Source: Thiothrix nivea DSM 5205
Lineage (GTDB): Bacteria > Pseudomonadota > Gammaproteobacteria > Thiotrichales > Thiotrichaceae
Direction: 5' to 3'
DNA length: 64,000 nucleotides
Assembly: GCF_000260135.1 (NCBI RefSeq)
Contig: NZ_JH651384.1
Location: forward strand, 1,801,693-1,865,692
The position numbers were made by a program, and so were the translations under genes. Below the pieces are notes generated by a model. It saw only the letters and a list, made by a program, of their open reading frames with translations, did not search any database and was not told where the DNA came from. Position 1 is the stretch's first letter; each line of letters starts with the position of its first letter. Shown piece after piece: positions 56,974-64,000 of the stretch.

Positions 56974-57637
56974 GGCAGTCAATCTCCATCAATTTGTGGC
57001 TATCCTTGCTGTTATGATCAGTCGCTGATAAATCGCGTTTTAACTTGTCTTTTGCATAACGCAGGTGGGAGCGCACTGTTTCGTGCTTTTCCTGCATCCG
57101 TTCTGCAATCGCCTTAATGGATAAACCTTGTCCAATTTGTAATTCCAACGCTTGGCGCTGCTTTTCCGGCAAGGCAGCAAAGGCTCGTTTGAACACAGCC
57201 CGTTGCGCCTCGTCGGCCAACGCCTCCTCCAACAACAACAACCATTCTTCCGGATTGGGGCCGTCATCCACCGGCTCCTGCGGTCTGGAACCCTCATCGT
57301 ACTGATCCAGCCTGAGCATCAGCGTGCCCGGGTCGCGTTTCTGGCGCACCAGTTTGCGGTGGTCATCCAACGCTTGGCTTTTCGCCATTGTGCACAGCAT
57401 TGCCCACAAACCTGAGTCCGGCAAAGGCTTGCCACAATACCGGATCAGTTTGAGCCATGTGCTTTGCAGGCAATCCTGCGCACCCTCAATGTCATTGTAG
57501 ATACAACTGCGGCGAATATAGTGAAACAGGCGTTTGCCATAGGCATTCTCCATTTCAATCCCCGCGCGCACGTCCCGACCACAAAAACGCTCAAACAACT
57601 GCCGGTCGTACTCCATTGAAGCCGTGTCGTTATGCAT
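56963..57637 (-). CDS. ECF-type RNA polymerase sigma factor
   Basis: 224 residues. The sigma-2 region contains YNDIEGAQDCLQSTWLKLIRY. The sigma-4 region contains LPEKQRQALELQIGQGLSIKAIAERMQEKHETVRSHLRYAKDKLKR. A 60-residue linker lies between them. It is followed by the overlapping anti-sigma candidate. Its regulon is unknown; the neighbouring exported CHAT protein is a plausible target or partner. Confidence 0.9.
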   Translation of the reverse strand: MHNDTASMEYDRQLFERFCGRDVRAGIEMENAYGKRLFHYIRRSCIYNDIEGAQDCLQSTWLKLIRYCGKPLPDSGLWAMLCTMAKSQALDDHRKLVRQKRDPGTLMLRLDQYDEGSRPQEPVDDGPNPEEWLLLLEEALADEAQRAVFKRAFAALPEKQRQALELQIGQGLSIKAIAERMQEKHETVRSHLRYAKDKLKRDLSATDHNSKDSHKLMEIDCHAA

Positions 57638-57739
57638 GGGTTATACGTCCTAAGTGTTAAACAGGGGTTAGCCTCAACTGCCGCAGAGATGGTACTTATA
57701 TTTTTAGTGCTTGTTTCACTAGAATTTTTTAGTCTGAAT

Positions 57740-57775
57740 AAAAATAGAAAATGCCGGGACAGTTGCCTCCGGCAT
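57740..57775 (-). terminator. Terminator downstream of the small exported protein gene
   Basis: ATGCCGG (57751-57757) and CCGGCAT (57769-57775) form a 7-base stem. On the minus strand it is followed by TTTTCTATTTTTATT. Confidence 0.78.
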
Positions 57776-57782
57776 GTCCGCC

Positions 57783-57815
57783 AACGCAGCCACTGACGCC
57801 ACCAGTGGCTGCGTT
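57783..57815 (-). repeat. 13-base inverted repeat just after the small exported protein gene
   Basis: AACGCAGCCACTG and CAGTGGCTGCGTT pair perfectly around a 7-base loop, starting two bases past the stop codon. With the terminator 8 bases further on it may stabilise the mRNA 3' end. Confidence 0.7.
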
Positions 57816-57816
57816 A

Positions 57817-58080
57817 TCATGTGCGCGTAAACCTTAGCGTGCTGGGTACTATTGTGACTGCGCCAGTGGGTCGTGGCTTGGCGGCGGCCGCCTTGTCAGC
57901 AGGGGCGCATACCGCATCCCCGTTCCCGGCAGCCGTATCGTGCCCTGCGCACAACGGTTCTGCTGCGCTAGCGCCCCCAACAGTCACTATGCTGCGCGTC
58001 TTGACATCATCTGCACTGGCTCCCGTCACCAGCGCCACTGTCAGGAACAAACTGGACATCATGTAAGGGATAGTTTTCAT
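57817..58080 (-). CDS. Small exported protein of unknown function
   Basis: 87 residues from the ATG at 58080, with GAGGAG upstream. A signal peptide (MMSSLFLTVALVTGASA) leaves a mature chain of about 64 residues with two cysteines, Ala/Pro-rich. No family is recognised. It lies downstream of the kinase gene on the same strand. Two CGTA-N4-TACG-type dyads lie 145-200 bases upstream, suggesting control by the adjacent response regulator. Confidence 0.7.
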   Translation of the reverse strand: MKTIPYMMSSLFLTVALVTGASADDVKTRSIVTVGGASAAEPLCAGHDTAAGNGDAVCAPADKAAAAKPRPTGAVTIVPSTLRFTRT

Positions 58081-58224
58081 GGTGCTTACTCCTCGCATTA
58101 ATATTGGTTGTGCGTTGTTACAGAGTCAGCATCTCAAAGTTAACTTTATGAATAAATTGACAAAAAATACATATTCACGTGTTTTTCTACCCATGGCTCA
58201 TGGGAAATAACACACATGAGATAC

Positions 58225-58281
58225 GGTAAAATTACGTAGGGAGTCAGGAAAAATGATGGCCGGTGAATTCGTAAAACTACG
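58225..58281 (-). promoter_or_regulatory. Candidate operator pair upstream of the small exported protein gene
   Basis: GGTA-AAAT-TACG at 58225-58236, followed by TAGGG, and CGTA-AAAC-TACG at 58270-58281. Their centres are 45 bases apart. The same dyad form recurs upstream of the kinase gene. Confidence 0.5.
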
Positions 58282-58289
58282 GCATGGCA

Positions 58290-59297
58290 CTATTCTGGTG
58301 TTGACAACGGCAACTGCGCATGGATGCGGGTTCCATGCCCCGTGGCGCTTTCCAGTTGGAAACTGCCATCCAGCAGTTCCATCCGTTCGCGCATGTTTTG
58401 CAGGCCAATGCCCTTGCCGGGCGGCAAATGCTCCGGGGCAAAGCCTTGGCCATCATCGCTGATTGCCAGCATGGCCTCATGCTTTTCCTGCCGCAACTGC
58501 ACCTCGACATGACAGGCATTGGCATGGCGCTCGATATTGGTCAGCGCTTCCTGCAACACCCGGTAGAGCATGATGGCGGCGTCATCCGGCATAGCTGCCT
58601 GATCAATCCGCAATTGTTGGTCTATCTGGATACCGGTGCGTCCGGCAAACGCTTCCAGCAGACGCTTTATCGCCGCTTCCAGACCCATTTCATCCAGCAG
58701 GCCGGGGCGCAGGCCGTGGGAAATACGCCGCACTTCCCCCATGCATTCCACCAACGTCTCCTGCGCCTTGCCGAGGCTGTCCTGATAATCACCCTTGCCC
58801 TTGGCCAGTTGGCGTGACGCCAGTTCGACGCGGAACTTGGCCGCCCCGATCAGCTGGTTGATGCCGTCATGCAACGCATGGGCAAAACGGCGGCGCTCTT
58901 CCACCTGCAAGCGGATGAAGTTGTGCACCAACTCGCGCAGATGGCGATCGGCAAGACGGCTTTCGTGCAGGTTCACCCACCACACCAGCAGCATGATGGC
59001 CAGTATCGTCAGCGCCAGCAGGATCAGGATGTAACGGAAAGCTCTCTGCACCTTATGCGTGGCTTGCCTCAGGCTATCTCCCACATCAGCACGGACATCA
59101 TGCAGTTCAGGATCATTCAATACCGTCGTCAGGATTCGCTGCTGTTCCGCCGCAAACCCACGCCCCACCTGCATGCCGACCACCGCAATGAAGCCGGACA
59201 GGAACAGCAAGGGCAGGATTACCAACAACAGGATTTTAGTTTTCAGGGACAAGGCTGGTTTCATGGCAGCAGGAACAGCAGGATTGGACAAGCACAT
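58290..59297 (-). CDS. NarX/LiaS-like sensor histidine kinase
   Basis: 335 residues from 59297, or 324 from the alternative ATG at 59264. Two membrane helices (about 20-42 and 88-110) enclose a short periplasmic loop of about 45 residues. The HisKA_3 domain has the phospho-acceptor His143 in FAHALHDGINQ, and the ATPase has the N-box ALTNIERHAN and GKGIGLQNM. It lies downstream of the regulator gene, from which it is separated by 92 bases holding two dyads. Confidence 0.92.
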   Translation of the reverse strand: MCLSNPAVPAAMKPALSLKTKILLLVILPLLFLSGFIAVVGMQVGRGFAAEQQRILTTVLNDPELHDVRADVGDSLRQATHKVQRAFRYILILLALTILAIMLLVWWVNLHESRLADRHLRELVHNFIRLQVEERRRFAHALHDGINQLIGAAKFRVELASRQLAKGKGDYQDSLGKAQETLVECMGEVRRISHGLRPGLLDEMGLEAAIKRLLEAFAGRTGIQIDQQLRIDQAAMPDDAAIMLYRVLQEALTNIERHANACHVEVQLRQEKHEAMLAISDDGQGFAPEHLPPGKGIGLQNMRERMELLDGSFQLESATGHGTRIHAQLPLSTPE

Positions 59298-59348
59298 AGC
59301 TTAAGGCAGGGAACCCGTCGTCACTATTGGCAAAAACACCCGCAGAAC

Positions 59349-59383
59349 CGTAAAACTACGGATGCCTAGCGCGTAGAAATACG
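59349..59383 (-). promoter_or_regulatory. Candidate operator pair upstream of the kinase gene
   Basis: CGTA-AAAC-TACG at 59349-59360 and CGTA-GAAA-TACG at 59372-59383, the second followed by TAGGG. Their centres are 23 bases apart. They lie 52-86 bases before the kinase start at 59297. Confidence 0.55.
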
Positions 59384-59389
59384 TAGGGT

Positions 59390-60058
59390 TCAAATCATCT
59401 CATCATCAATTAGGCCGTGTTTGAGTGCGTACCTGACCATTTCCACCGGGGTAAGGTTACCCAGCTTGTCGCGGATACTGGCGCGGTGCGCTTCCACCGT
59501 GCGCGTCGCCATGCCCAGCGCCCGCGCGATCGCACCGCTGCTGGTCAGGCGCTGGTAACTGCTGTTCCGCTCAACGCCTTGCACCATCAGCACGAACACC
59601 CGGGCTTCCGTCTCGGTTAGATCCGTTTTCGGCGGCTGGGGTGGCGGCGGAGGCGGTGGTGGGGGTGGCGGCAACACGATGACGCCCGCCTGCACTGCCT
59701 TGACGGTTGGCAACAAAGCCGCAAATGGCAAATCCTTGGTCACAAAACCAACCGCACCCGCCTCAGTGGCTTGCACGGCATACTCCGGCGAATTGTGCAT
59801 GGTGCAAACCAGCACCTTGACCCCCGGCAGACTTTTTTTCACCCGCCGGGTCGCTTCCAGACCGTCCATCACCGGCATGGAAATGTCCATCAGCACGATA
59901 TCCGGCTCCAGCTCCAGCGCCAGTTCCAGCGCCTCCTGGCCATTGACGGCGCAACCGACGACTTCAATATCGGGTTCCTCCCGAAACAGGGCGACCAGCC
60001 CTTCCATATAAGCCGGATGATTATCTGCCAGCAATAAACGAATGGTTCGCGCCATCAT
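59390..60058 (-). CDS. LuxR/NarL-type response regulator with polyproline linker
   Basis: 222 residues from the ATG at 60058, preceded by GGAGAG. The receiver domain has phospho-acceptor Asp58 (IVLMDIS) and the Lys in FVTKDL. A linker at about 130-143 has eleven consecutive prolines, then Gln-Pro-Pro. The C-terminal helix-turn-helix (GAIARALGMATRTVEAHRASIRDKLG) is preceded by an unusual insert (VERNSSYQRLTS). The upstream kinase gene ends 14 bases before it, so they are cotranscribed. Confidence 0.92.
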   Translation of the reverse strand: MMARTIRLLLADNHPAYMEGLVALFREEPDIEVVGCAVNGQEALELALELEPDIVLMDISMPVMDGLEATRRVKKSLPGVKVLVCTMHNSPEYAVQATEAGAVGFVTKDLPFAALLPTVKAVQAGVIVLPPPPPPPPPPPQPPKTDLTETEARVFVLMVQGVERNSSYQRLTSSGAIARALGMATRTVEAHRASIRDKLGNLTPVEMVRYALKHGLIDDEMI

Positions 60059-60072
60059 CACTCTCCACAAAA

Positions 60073-61740
60073 CTAAGCCAAAGGAACCGTTGCCCACACC
60101 AGCGCGCCGCGCCCCGGCGCACTATCAATACGCAGTTTGCCGCCCAACAGCTCGACCCGCTCGGCCATGTTGTTCAGGCCAATGCCTTTCTGCGGCGGCA
60201 ACTGGTCGGGATTGAAACCCTTCCCGTTATCGCGGATTTCCATCCGCACCTGTTTGCTATTCTTGTGCAGGCGCACTTCTACTTCGCTGGCCTGCGCATG
60301 GCGCTCAATGTTCATCAGCGCCTCCTGCGTCACCCGGTAGAGCATCAGGGAGGTGCGTTCCGGCAAATCCTGCAAGCGGACAGAACAGATTTTGTTGACC
60401 TGGATGCCGTTGCGCTCCTCGAAATCCCGCAGCAACGCATCCAGCGCATCTTCCATCTCATTGCGCATTTCGTGGGAAATCCGCCGCACTTCATCAATAG
60501 TTTCGCCCAAGGTCGCCATGGAAACGTTCAGGTTATCCTCGTAAGCGCCATCACTGCGGGCAATCTGCTTCTGCGCCAGCTCAATCCGGCGTCTGGCCGC
60601 CGCCAGCATTTGCAGCACATTGTCATGCAACTCACGGGAAAAATGGCGGCGTTCATCCTGCTCCAACGGGCTGAACAGACTGTTGCCACCCTGCCCCGCC
60701 AGCCAGCCGCCACGCCGCCGCAACAGCAGCCATGCGCCCAGTGCACCGACACCCGCCAACAACAGCGCCGTCAGCAACAAGCTGATATAAAACTGCGGCA
60801 GATGGTCGCTACGGTTTGCCCATACCAGCAAGTCCGACAGGGATTGGGTTAGGAAATTGCCATCGCGTTTGCTTTCCAGTTCCGCCCTTGCCTGCACCCC
60901 TGGCTCTGAGTTCAACCACTCATTCAAACGCTCTGCCAGACCGGGAGCGTTATACACCGCCAAAACATAATCTTCGCGCAAAAAACTGCCCAGTGGCGGC
61001 TCAATGCTGAAACTATCACGTATTTCTTTCAGATCCTCACTCCGCATGTCCCCAAGGACAACACCATCCCCCGCATAAGCGTCCAAACCTTTATCAACCG
61101 TCTCTTTCAAGCACTCCACCGCCTCATCCCGGTTAACGACACCAAGCATCCGGGCATGGGGAAACAACCCCGAAACACTGGTAGTTGTCACTGTAGAGCC
61201 AACCGATTTCAGCGGCCTGTTACAATTGGTTTGCGGATTTGTTTCCTTGTCCTGGATTTTTGAATCCAGCACGCCTATCCTGACAGGTTCACCAGCATAC
61301 AGGGCAGAAACTTTCTCTTTCCTGATCAGTACCTTGGCATTAGTAGTGAAAAATATTTGCGTAAACTCCCCTTTGAATGCCCCATCTTCAGGCTCCAGCC
61401 CCTCTACACGGCTTTGGGTGCCCGAACTGGGCCCGCACAAAATCCCCGGTTGCTTATTCAGGTCTCGCGGAAACTTATCAAAACGCCAATCCGCCCGCGT
61501 GATTGGTTCAGACACCAACCTATAACCTGGGTCTTGCTGACTTTTTTCCGCCAGATAATCATAAACACGACCGCAAAAACCCAACAGGCTCCTTTTCTTG
61601 TAACTCACCGGGCTTCCGTCAGAACTGTAACCGAATGTCAGCACCACTCCTTCCGCCCTTCCTTCGGGCATGGCCGCCAACATCGTCACCGATACCGCAA
61701 TGCCAGCTATAACTGTTTTGATTCCCAACTGTTTACTCAC
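60073..61740 (-). CDS. Sensor histidine kinase with periplasmic solute-binding-like domain
   Basis: 555 residues. A signal-anchor-like N-terminus (TVIAGIAVSVTMLAAMPEGRA) is followed by a domain of about 285 residues resembling family-3 solute-binding proteins. A membrane helix (317-341), HisKA_3 with His372 (FSRELHDNVLQ) and an ATPase domain (GKGFNPDQLPPQKGIGLNNM) come next. It probably senses a small ligand in the periplasm and controls the adjacent response regulator. Confidence 0.92.
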   Translation of the reverse strand: MSKQLGIKTVIAGIAVSVTMLAAMPEGRAEGVVLTFGYSSDGSPVSYKKRSLLGFCGRVYDYLAEKSQQDPGYRLVSEPITRADWRFDKFPRDLNKQPGILCGPSSGTQSRVEGLEPEDGAFKGEFTQIFFTTNAKVLIRKEKVSALYAGEPVRIGVLDSKIQDKETNPQTNCNRPLKSVGSTVTTTSVSGLFPHARMLGVVNRDEAVECLKETVDKGLDAYAGDGVVLGDMRSEDLKEIRDSFSIEPPLGSFLREDYVLAVYNAPGLAERLNEWLNSEPGVQARAELESKRDGNFLTQSLSDLLVWANRSDHLPQFYISLLLTALLLAGVGALGAWLLLRRRGGWLAGQGGNSLFSPLEQDERRHFSRELHDNVLQMLAAARRRIELAQKQIARSDGAYEDNLNVSMATLGETIDEVRRISHEMRNEMEDALDALLRDFEERNGIQVNKICSVRLQDLPERTSLMLYRVTQEALMNIERHAQASEVEVRLHKNSKQVRMEIRDNGKGFNPDQLPPQKGIGLNNMAERVELLGGKLRIDSAPGRGALVWATVPLA

Positions 61741-61802
61741 TGATCACTCCCATGCACAAGGCAAATTACACTCAGGAGTCTAGTCTAAATTTTCCGCAAC
61801 CT

Positions 61803-61834
61803 CTTTATCCTCCCCACATCAAGGGAGGATAAAG
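61803..61834 (-). terminator. Perfect 12-base hairpin between the four-TM protein and the kinase genes
   Basis: CTTTATCCTCCC and GGGAGGATAAAG pair fully around an 8-base loop, 22 bases past the stop of the four-TM protein gene. No T-run follows on the minus strand, so it may be a partial terminator or a dyad operator for the kinase operon. Confidence 0.5.
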
Positions 61835-61855
61835 AAGTTTTGCGCTGCAGCCAGC

Positions 61856-62320
61856 TCATGAATAACCCGCCTTGCCATACTGGATGGCAGGCTCGGCGGC
61901 GGTATCATCCCCTTGCATTGCAGCAGACTCCGGCTCATCCAGCAACGCATACAACGCCAACCCCGCCCCCAGCATGACCAGCCCGGCGAACAGCACCCAG
62001 AATGTCAATTGCATGACAGGCCGGTAATCATCCAGCAAGCCCAAGCTATCAACTGCAAATACGCCCACACTGCAAAGCGTCAGCACCAGAAAAAAGGCTT
62101 GAAACCTTTTGTTCCAACGGATGAGCGTGGATACAACAACAGGCTTGCGCAAGGCGTGGTAGTGATAACTCAGCATGAACAGGCACTCCAGCCCCAGTAG
62201 CAGGCTGACCAGCAACACCGTCACGTTACTCTCGGGAAACAGCGCTTTGATTGCCGCCACATCCACACCCATAACCAGTAGCAGCAACAAGCTTCCCAAC
62301 AAAATTTCCAGTGATTTCAT
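61856..62320 (-). CDS. Four-TM membrane protein of unknown function
   Basis: 154 residues from the ATG at 62320, with GGAGG upstream. Four hydrophobic helices are visible (ILLGSLLLLLVMGVDV, VLLVSLLLGLECLFML, AFFLVLTLCSVGVFAV, FWVLFAGLVMLGAGLALY) and an acidic tail. No family is recognised. It is the gene after the glycine-rich protein on the same strand, and the two are probably cotranscribed. Confidence 0.75.
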   Translation of the reverse strand: MKSLEILLGSLLLLLVMGVDVAAIKALFPESNVTVLLVSLLLGLECLFMLSYHYHALRKPVVVSTLIRWNKRFQAFFLVLTLCSVGVFAVDSLGLLDDYRPVMQLTFWVLFAGLVMLGAGLALYALLDEPESAAMQGDDTAAEPAIQYGKAGYS

Positions 62321-62370
62321 CTTGATAACCTCCAGCAATCCAAACATCCAATCCTGATAGGCGAGAAAAA

Positions 62371-63276
62371 CTAACCACCGCCGCTACCGCCACTGCCGCC
62401 ACAACCGCCATCGCCCCCTCCGAATCCCCCATCACCTCCTCCGCAACCACCACCATTATTGCCAGAAGAAGCGGTAACCCAGGCCGTGTGGCCGCAAGCG
62501 CTGCAACGGTGTTCAACCTGATGCTTGTCATTACGGATGCCGGTTGAATGGAAGACCTTGCGCTGCTTGCAGGCAGGGCACTTGCCCCTGTTGACGATGG
62601 CGTAAACGACCAACACCCCCACCCCTAGTAACAGTAATATCAATACATTATCACCTGACTGGCTATCGGTGCTGGCCTGCGCCACATCCGTTACCGCCAA
62701 CCCCACGCTGATGCCTGCCCCGGTCAGCCAGCGCTGGCGCAACCATGCCCAAACTGCTGGCGGACGGGGCAGCAGCCAGTGGGTACGGGTATTCACCAGA
62801 CGCAAATGCGGGGTATCGCGCAGCCGTTCGCCGGGCGTTTCCCAGATGTCGGCAGGCGGCACTTCCCCAAACCAGCGCTGATAACTGGCGAGGGTTTGCG
62901 CATAGCTGCGGTGAAAGGCATTGCTTTCCTCCAGACCACCGCGCGAAGGGATGTGGTGCAGCGGTTTGCCCAGCACCGTCCCGCACAAATCCTGCCAGTA
63001 GGATTCGGTGTAAATCAGGTGGAAATGCCAGGTCTGGTCAACCGCTTCACACGGGCACACAAAATGCCCCGCCGCCTGTGTCAGGAACAGGTAGCGTTGG
63101 TATTCGCGGAACACCCGTTGTGCATAAGCGGCAGACCAGCCATTCATGCGCGCCAGCTTGCCCAGAAAGGCCAGCGGCACATCTTCGTAGGTGTGCACCT
63201 GGAAGGCTTGCAGGCGCTGATATAAATCCGCCCATTCCAGGCGGATCTGCAATGCGGCAGGCAGTGTAGTATTCAT
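62371..63276 (-). CDS. Glycine-rich-domain membrane protein with zinc ribbon
   Basis: 301 residues. Residues 1-160 resemble the GRDP/DUF1399-type domain: CEAVDQTWHFHLIYTESYWQDLCG, LHHIPSRGG and a YAQTLASYQRWFGEVPP block. A membrane helix (LILLLLGVGVLVVYAIV) and a zinc ribbon (CPAC and CSACGHTAW) follow. The last 35 residues are glycine-rich with spaced cysteines. The function of bacterial members is unknown. The RBS is GGAGG. A half-conserved CGTA-N4-TACG-type site lies about 130 bases upstream. Confidence 0.8.
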   Translation of the reverse strand: MNTTLPAALQIRLEWADLYQRLQAFQVHTYEDVPLAFLGKLARMNGWSAAYAQRVFREYQRYLFLTQAAGHFVCPCEAVDQTWHFHLIYTESYWQDLCGTVLGKPLHHIPSRGGLEESNAFHRSYAQTLASYQRWFGEVPPADIWETPGERLRDTPHLRLVNTRTHWLLPRPPAVWAWLRQRWLTGAGISVGLAVTDVAQASTDSQSGDNVLILLLLGVGVLVVYAIVNRGKCPACKQRKVFHSTGIRNDKHQVEHRCSACGHTAWVTASSGNNGGGCGGGDGGFGGGDGGCGGSGGSGGG

Positions 63277-63352
63277 GATAAACCTCCGTGGTTGGCAAGG
63301 GACACATCACCTGTTTTACCCTTACCACTGGCGCAGGACTATCGGGATCATT

Positions 63353-63417
63353 ACCTAAGCGCATGAAAATAAAAACCTAAGTAATAGGGAAAAATACTGG
63401 GCTGGCTACGTATTTCC
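63353..63417 (-). promoter_or_regulatory. Upstream region of the glycine-rich gene with repeats
   Basis: The motif ACCTAAG occurs at 63353-63359 and 63375-63381 as a direct repeat two helical turns apart. On the minus strand, GGGAAATACGTAG (about 63416-63404) shares GAAATACGTAG with the operator-like site at 59376-59386. Confidence 0.35.
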
Positions 63418-63481
63418 CGCAATGCGCTTATCTTGGATTACGTCAACAAATACAGAATGGGGTTAAAGCCGATACGCCTTA

Positions 63482-64000
63482 TCAGGTGATGGCACGGCGG
63501 TTCCGGCAGATGGCCTGAGCTTCCTTGTGTCCACGTTCAGCAGCCCTTTCAAACCAGCGCATCGCCAGTTCCTTGTCTTGCGGTACGCCTTCGCCCCAGG
63601 TATACATCCAGCCCAAAGCCAGCATGGCGTCAGCATCCCCTTGGGCAGCGGCTTTCCTGTACCACTGCAAGGCTTCGGCGTAGGTTCTGTCCGAGCGGTA
63701 CAATTCCCCCAACTTGCCAAAGACCTTGAGATACCCGTATTTGGCAGCCTTGCTGAACCATGCCAGCGCCTGTTGCCTGTCAGTCACCACACACATTTCG
63801 CCCAAGCCAAAGTAGGCGGCAGCATCGCCCTGGGCGGCAGCCTTGTGGAACCATGCCAGCGCCTGTGCATGATCCTGCTCCACGTAGCGACCCTGTAAAT
63901 ACATGAAGCCCAGCTGGCTCTGGGCAGCCGCTTTCCCAGCTTGTGCATCCTGCTGAATCTGCTCAGCGGCAGCAAACCAGTTCAGCATGTCCTGGGCGGC
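63482..64000 (-). CDS. Sel1-repeat protein, probably partial at the window edge
   Basis: At least 168 residues from an internal ATG at 63988; the frame stays open to the edge, so the gene likely extends further. It consists of Sel1-like repeats of about 36 residues (QSQLGFMYLQGRYVEQDHAQALAWFHKAAAQGDA and similar, at least four). Such proteins scaffold protein interactions. Any signal peptide would be outside the window. Confidence 0.78.
   Translation of the reverse strand, partial: AAQDMLNWFAAAEQIQQDAQAGKAAAQSQLGFMYLQGRYVEQDHAQALAWFHKAAAQGDAAAYFGLGEMCVVTDRQQALAWFSKAAKYGYLKVFGKLGELYRSDRTYAEALQWYRKAAAQGDADAMLALGWMYTWGEGVPQDKELAMRWFERAAERGHKEAQAICRNRRAIT

Noticed and set aside
1-64000. CRISPR arrays, insertion sequences or prophage genes
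   Set aside because: No regularly spaced repeats, transposase, integrase or phage structural genes were recognised on either strand.

Overview
The window is a bacterial chromosome segment of moderately high GC content, densely packed with genes. The gene order ruvB-ybgC-tolQRAB-pal-cpoB, an HrpA-type helicase, Asd, Tag, ArgF/ArgD and a bacterial tRNA-Lys(UUU) point to a gammaproteobacterium. A TsuA/YeeE-type thiosulfate transporter and a large exopolysaccharide locus would fit a sulfur-oxidising, sheath- or slime-forming member of the Thiotrichales such as Thiothrix, but that placement is inference. No insertion sequence, prophage, integrase or CRISPR array was seen.

Left part (1-20300). A secreted multidomain GH5 glycanase runs off the left edge next to an AraC-type regulator. 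It is followed by a NamZ-type exo-muramidase, an MgtC/DUF4010 membrane protein, a class V aminotransferase coupled to a lytic transglycosylase, tag, a nucleoside-recognition (Gate) membrane protein, an ABC-2 exporter pair, asd, a membrane diguanylate cyclase, a TPR protein with a CadC-like N-terminal region, and hrpA.

Exopolysaccharide locus (20306-33810, minus strand). Twelve same-strand genes run from a WecA-type initiating transferase to a Wzc-type tyrosine autokinase. They encode an acyltransferase, a CDP-6-deoxyhexose module (RfbF, RfbG, an RfbC-like epimerase and an unassigned NAD(P)/SAF-domain oxidoreductase), a GT2 transferase, a Wzy-like polymerase, an Alg14/Alg13-like split transferase and ManC. 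A perfect 11-base ops sequence inside a JUMPstart-like element lies 65 bases upstream of the first gene, at the edge of a 1 kb AT-rich non-coding stretch. This predicts RfaH-type antitermination of the whole operon. No flippase or outer-membrane export gene is present here.

Centre (34741-47473). ruvB-ybgC-tolQRAB-pal-cpoB is complete and ends in a clear terminator. Next come a small ORF coupled to a membrane-spanning Rad50/SbcC-like ATPase, tsuA-like yeeE, tRNA-Lys with its own promoter and terminator, and two exported nucleases: a DNA/RNA non-specific endonuclease lipoprotein, and an EndoU-like protein whose His/His/Lys spacing matches the XendoU active site. An 83-residue protein of unknown role lies between the two nucleases.

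Right part (47522-64000). xthA-argF-argD is followed by a secreted lysyl-endopeptidase-like protease, two lipoproteins, a periplasmic TPR-CHAT protease convergent with an ECF sigma/anti-sigma pair, and a signalling cluster. That cluster has two NarX-like histidine kinases, one LuxR-type response regulator with an 11-proline linker, a small exported protein, a four-TM protein, a glycine-rich zinc-ribbon membrane protein and a partial Sel1 protein. A recurrent palindrome CGTA-N4-TACG, often followed by TAGGG, lies upstream of one kinase and the small exported protein, with a half-conserved copy upstream of the glycine-rich gene. It is the best candidate here for an undescribed regulon operator.
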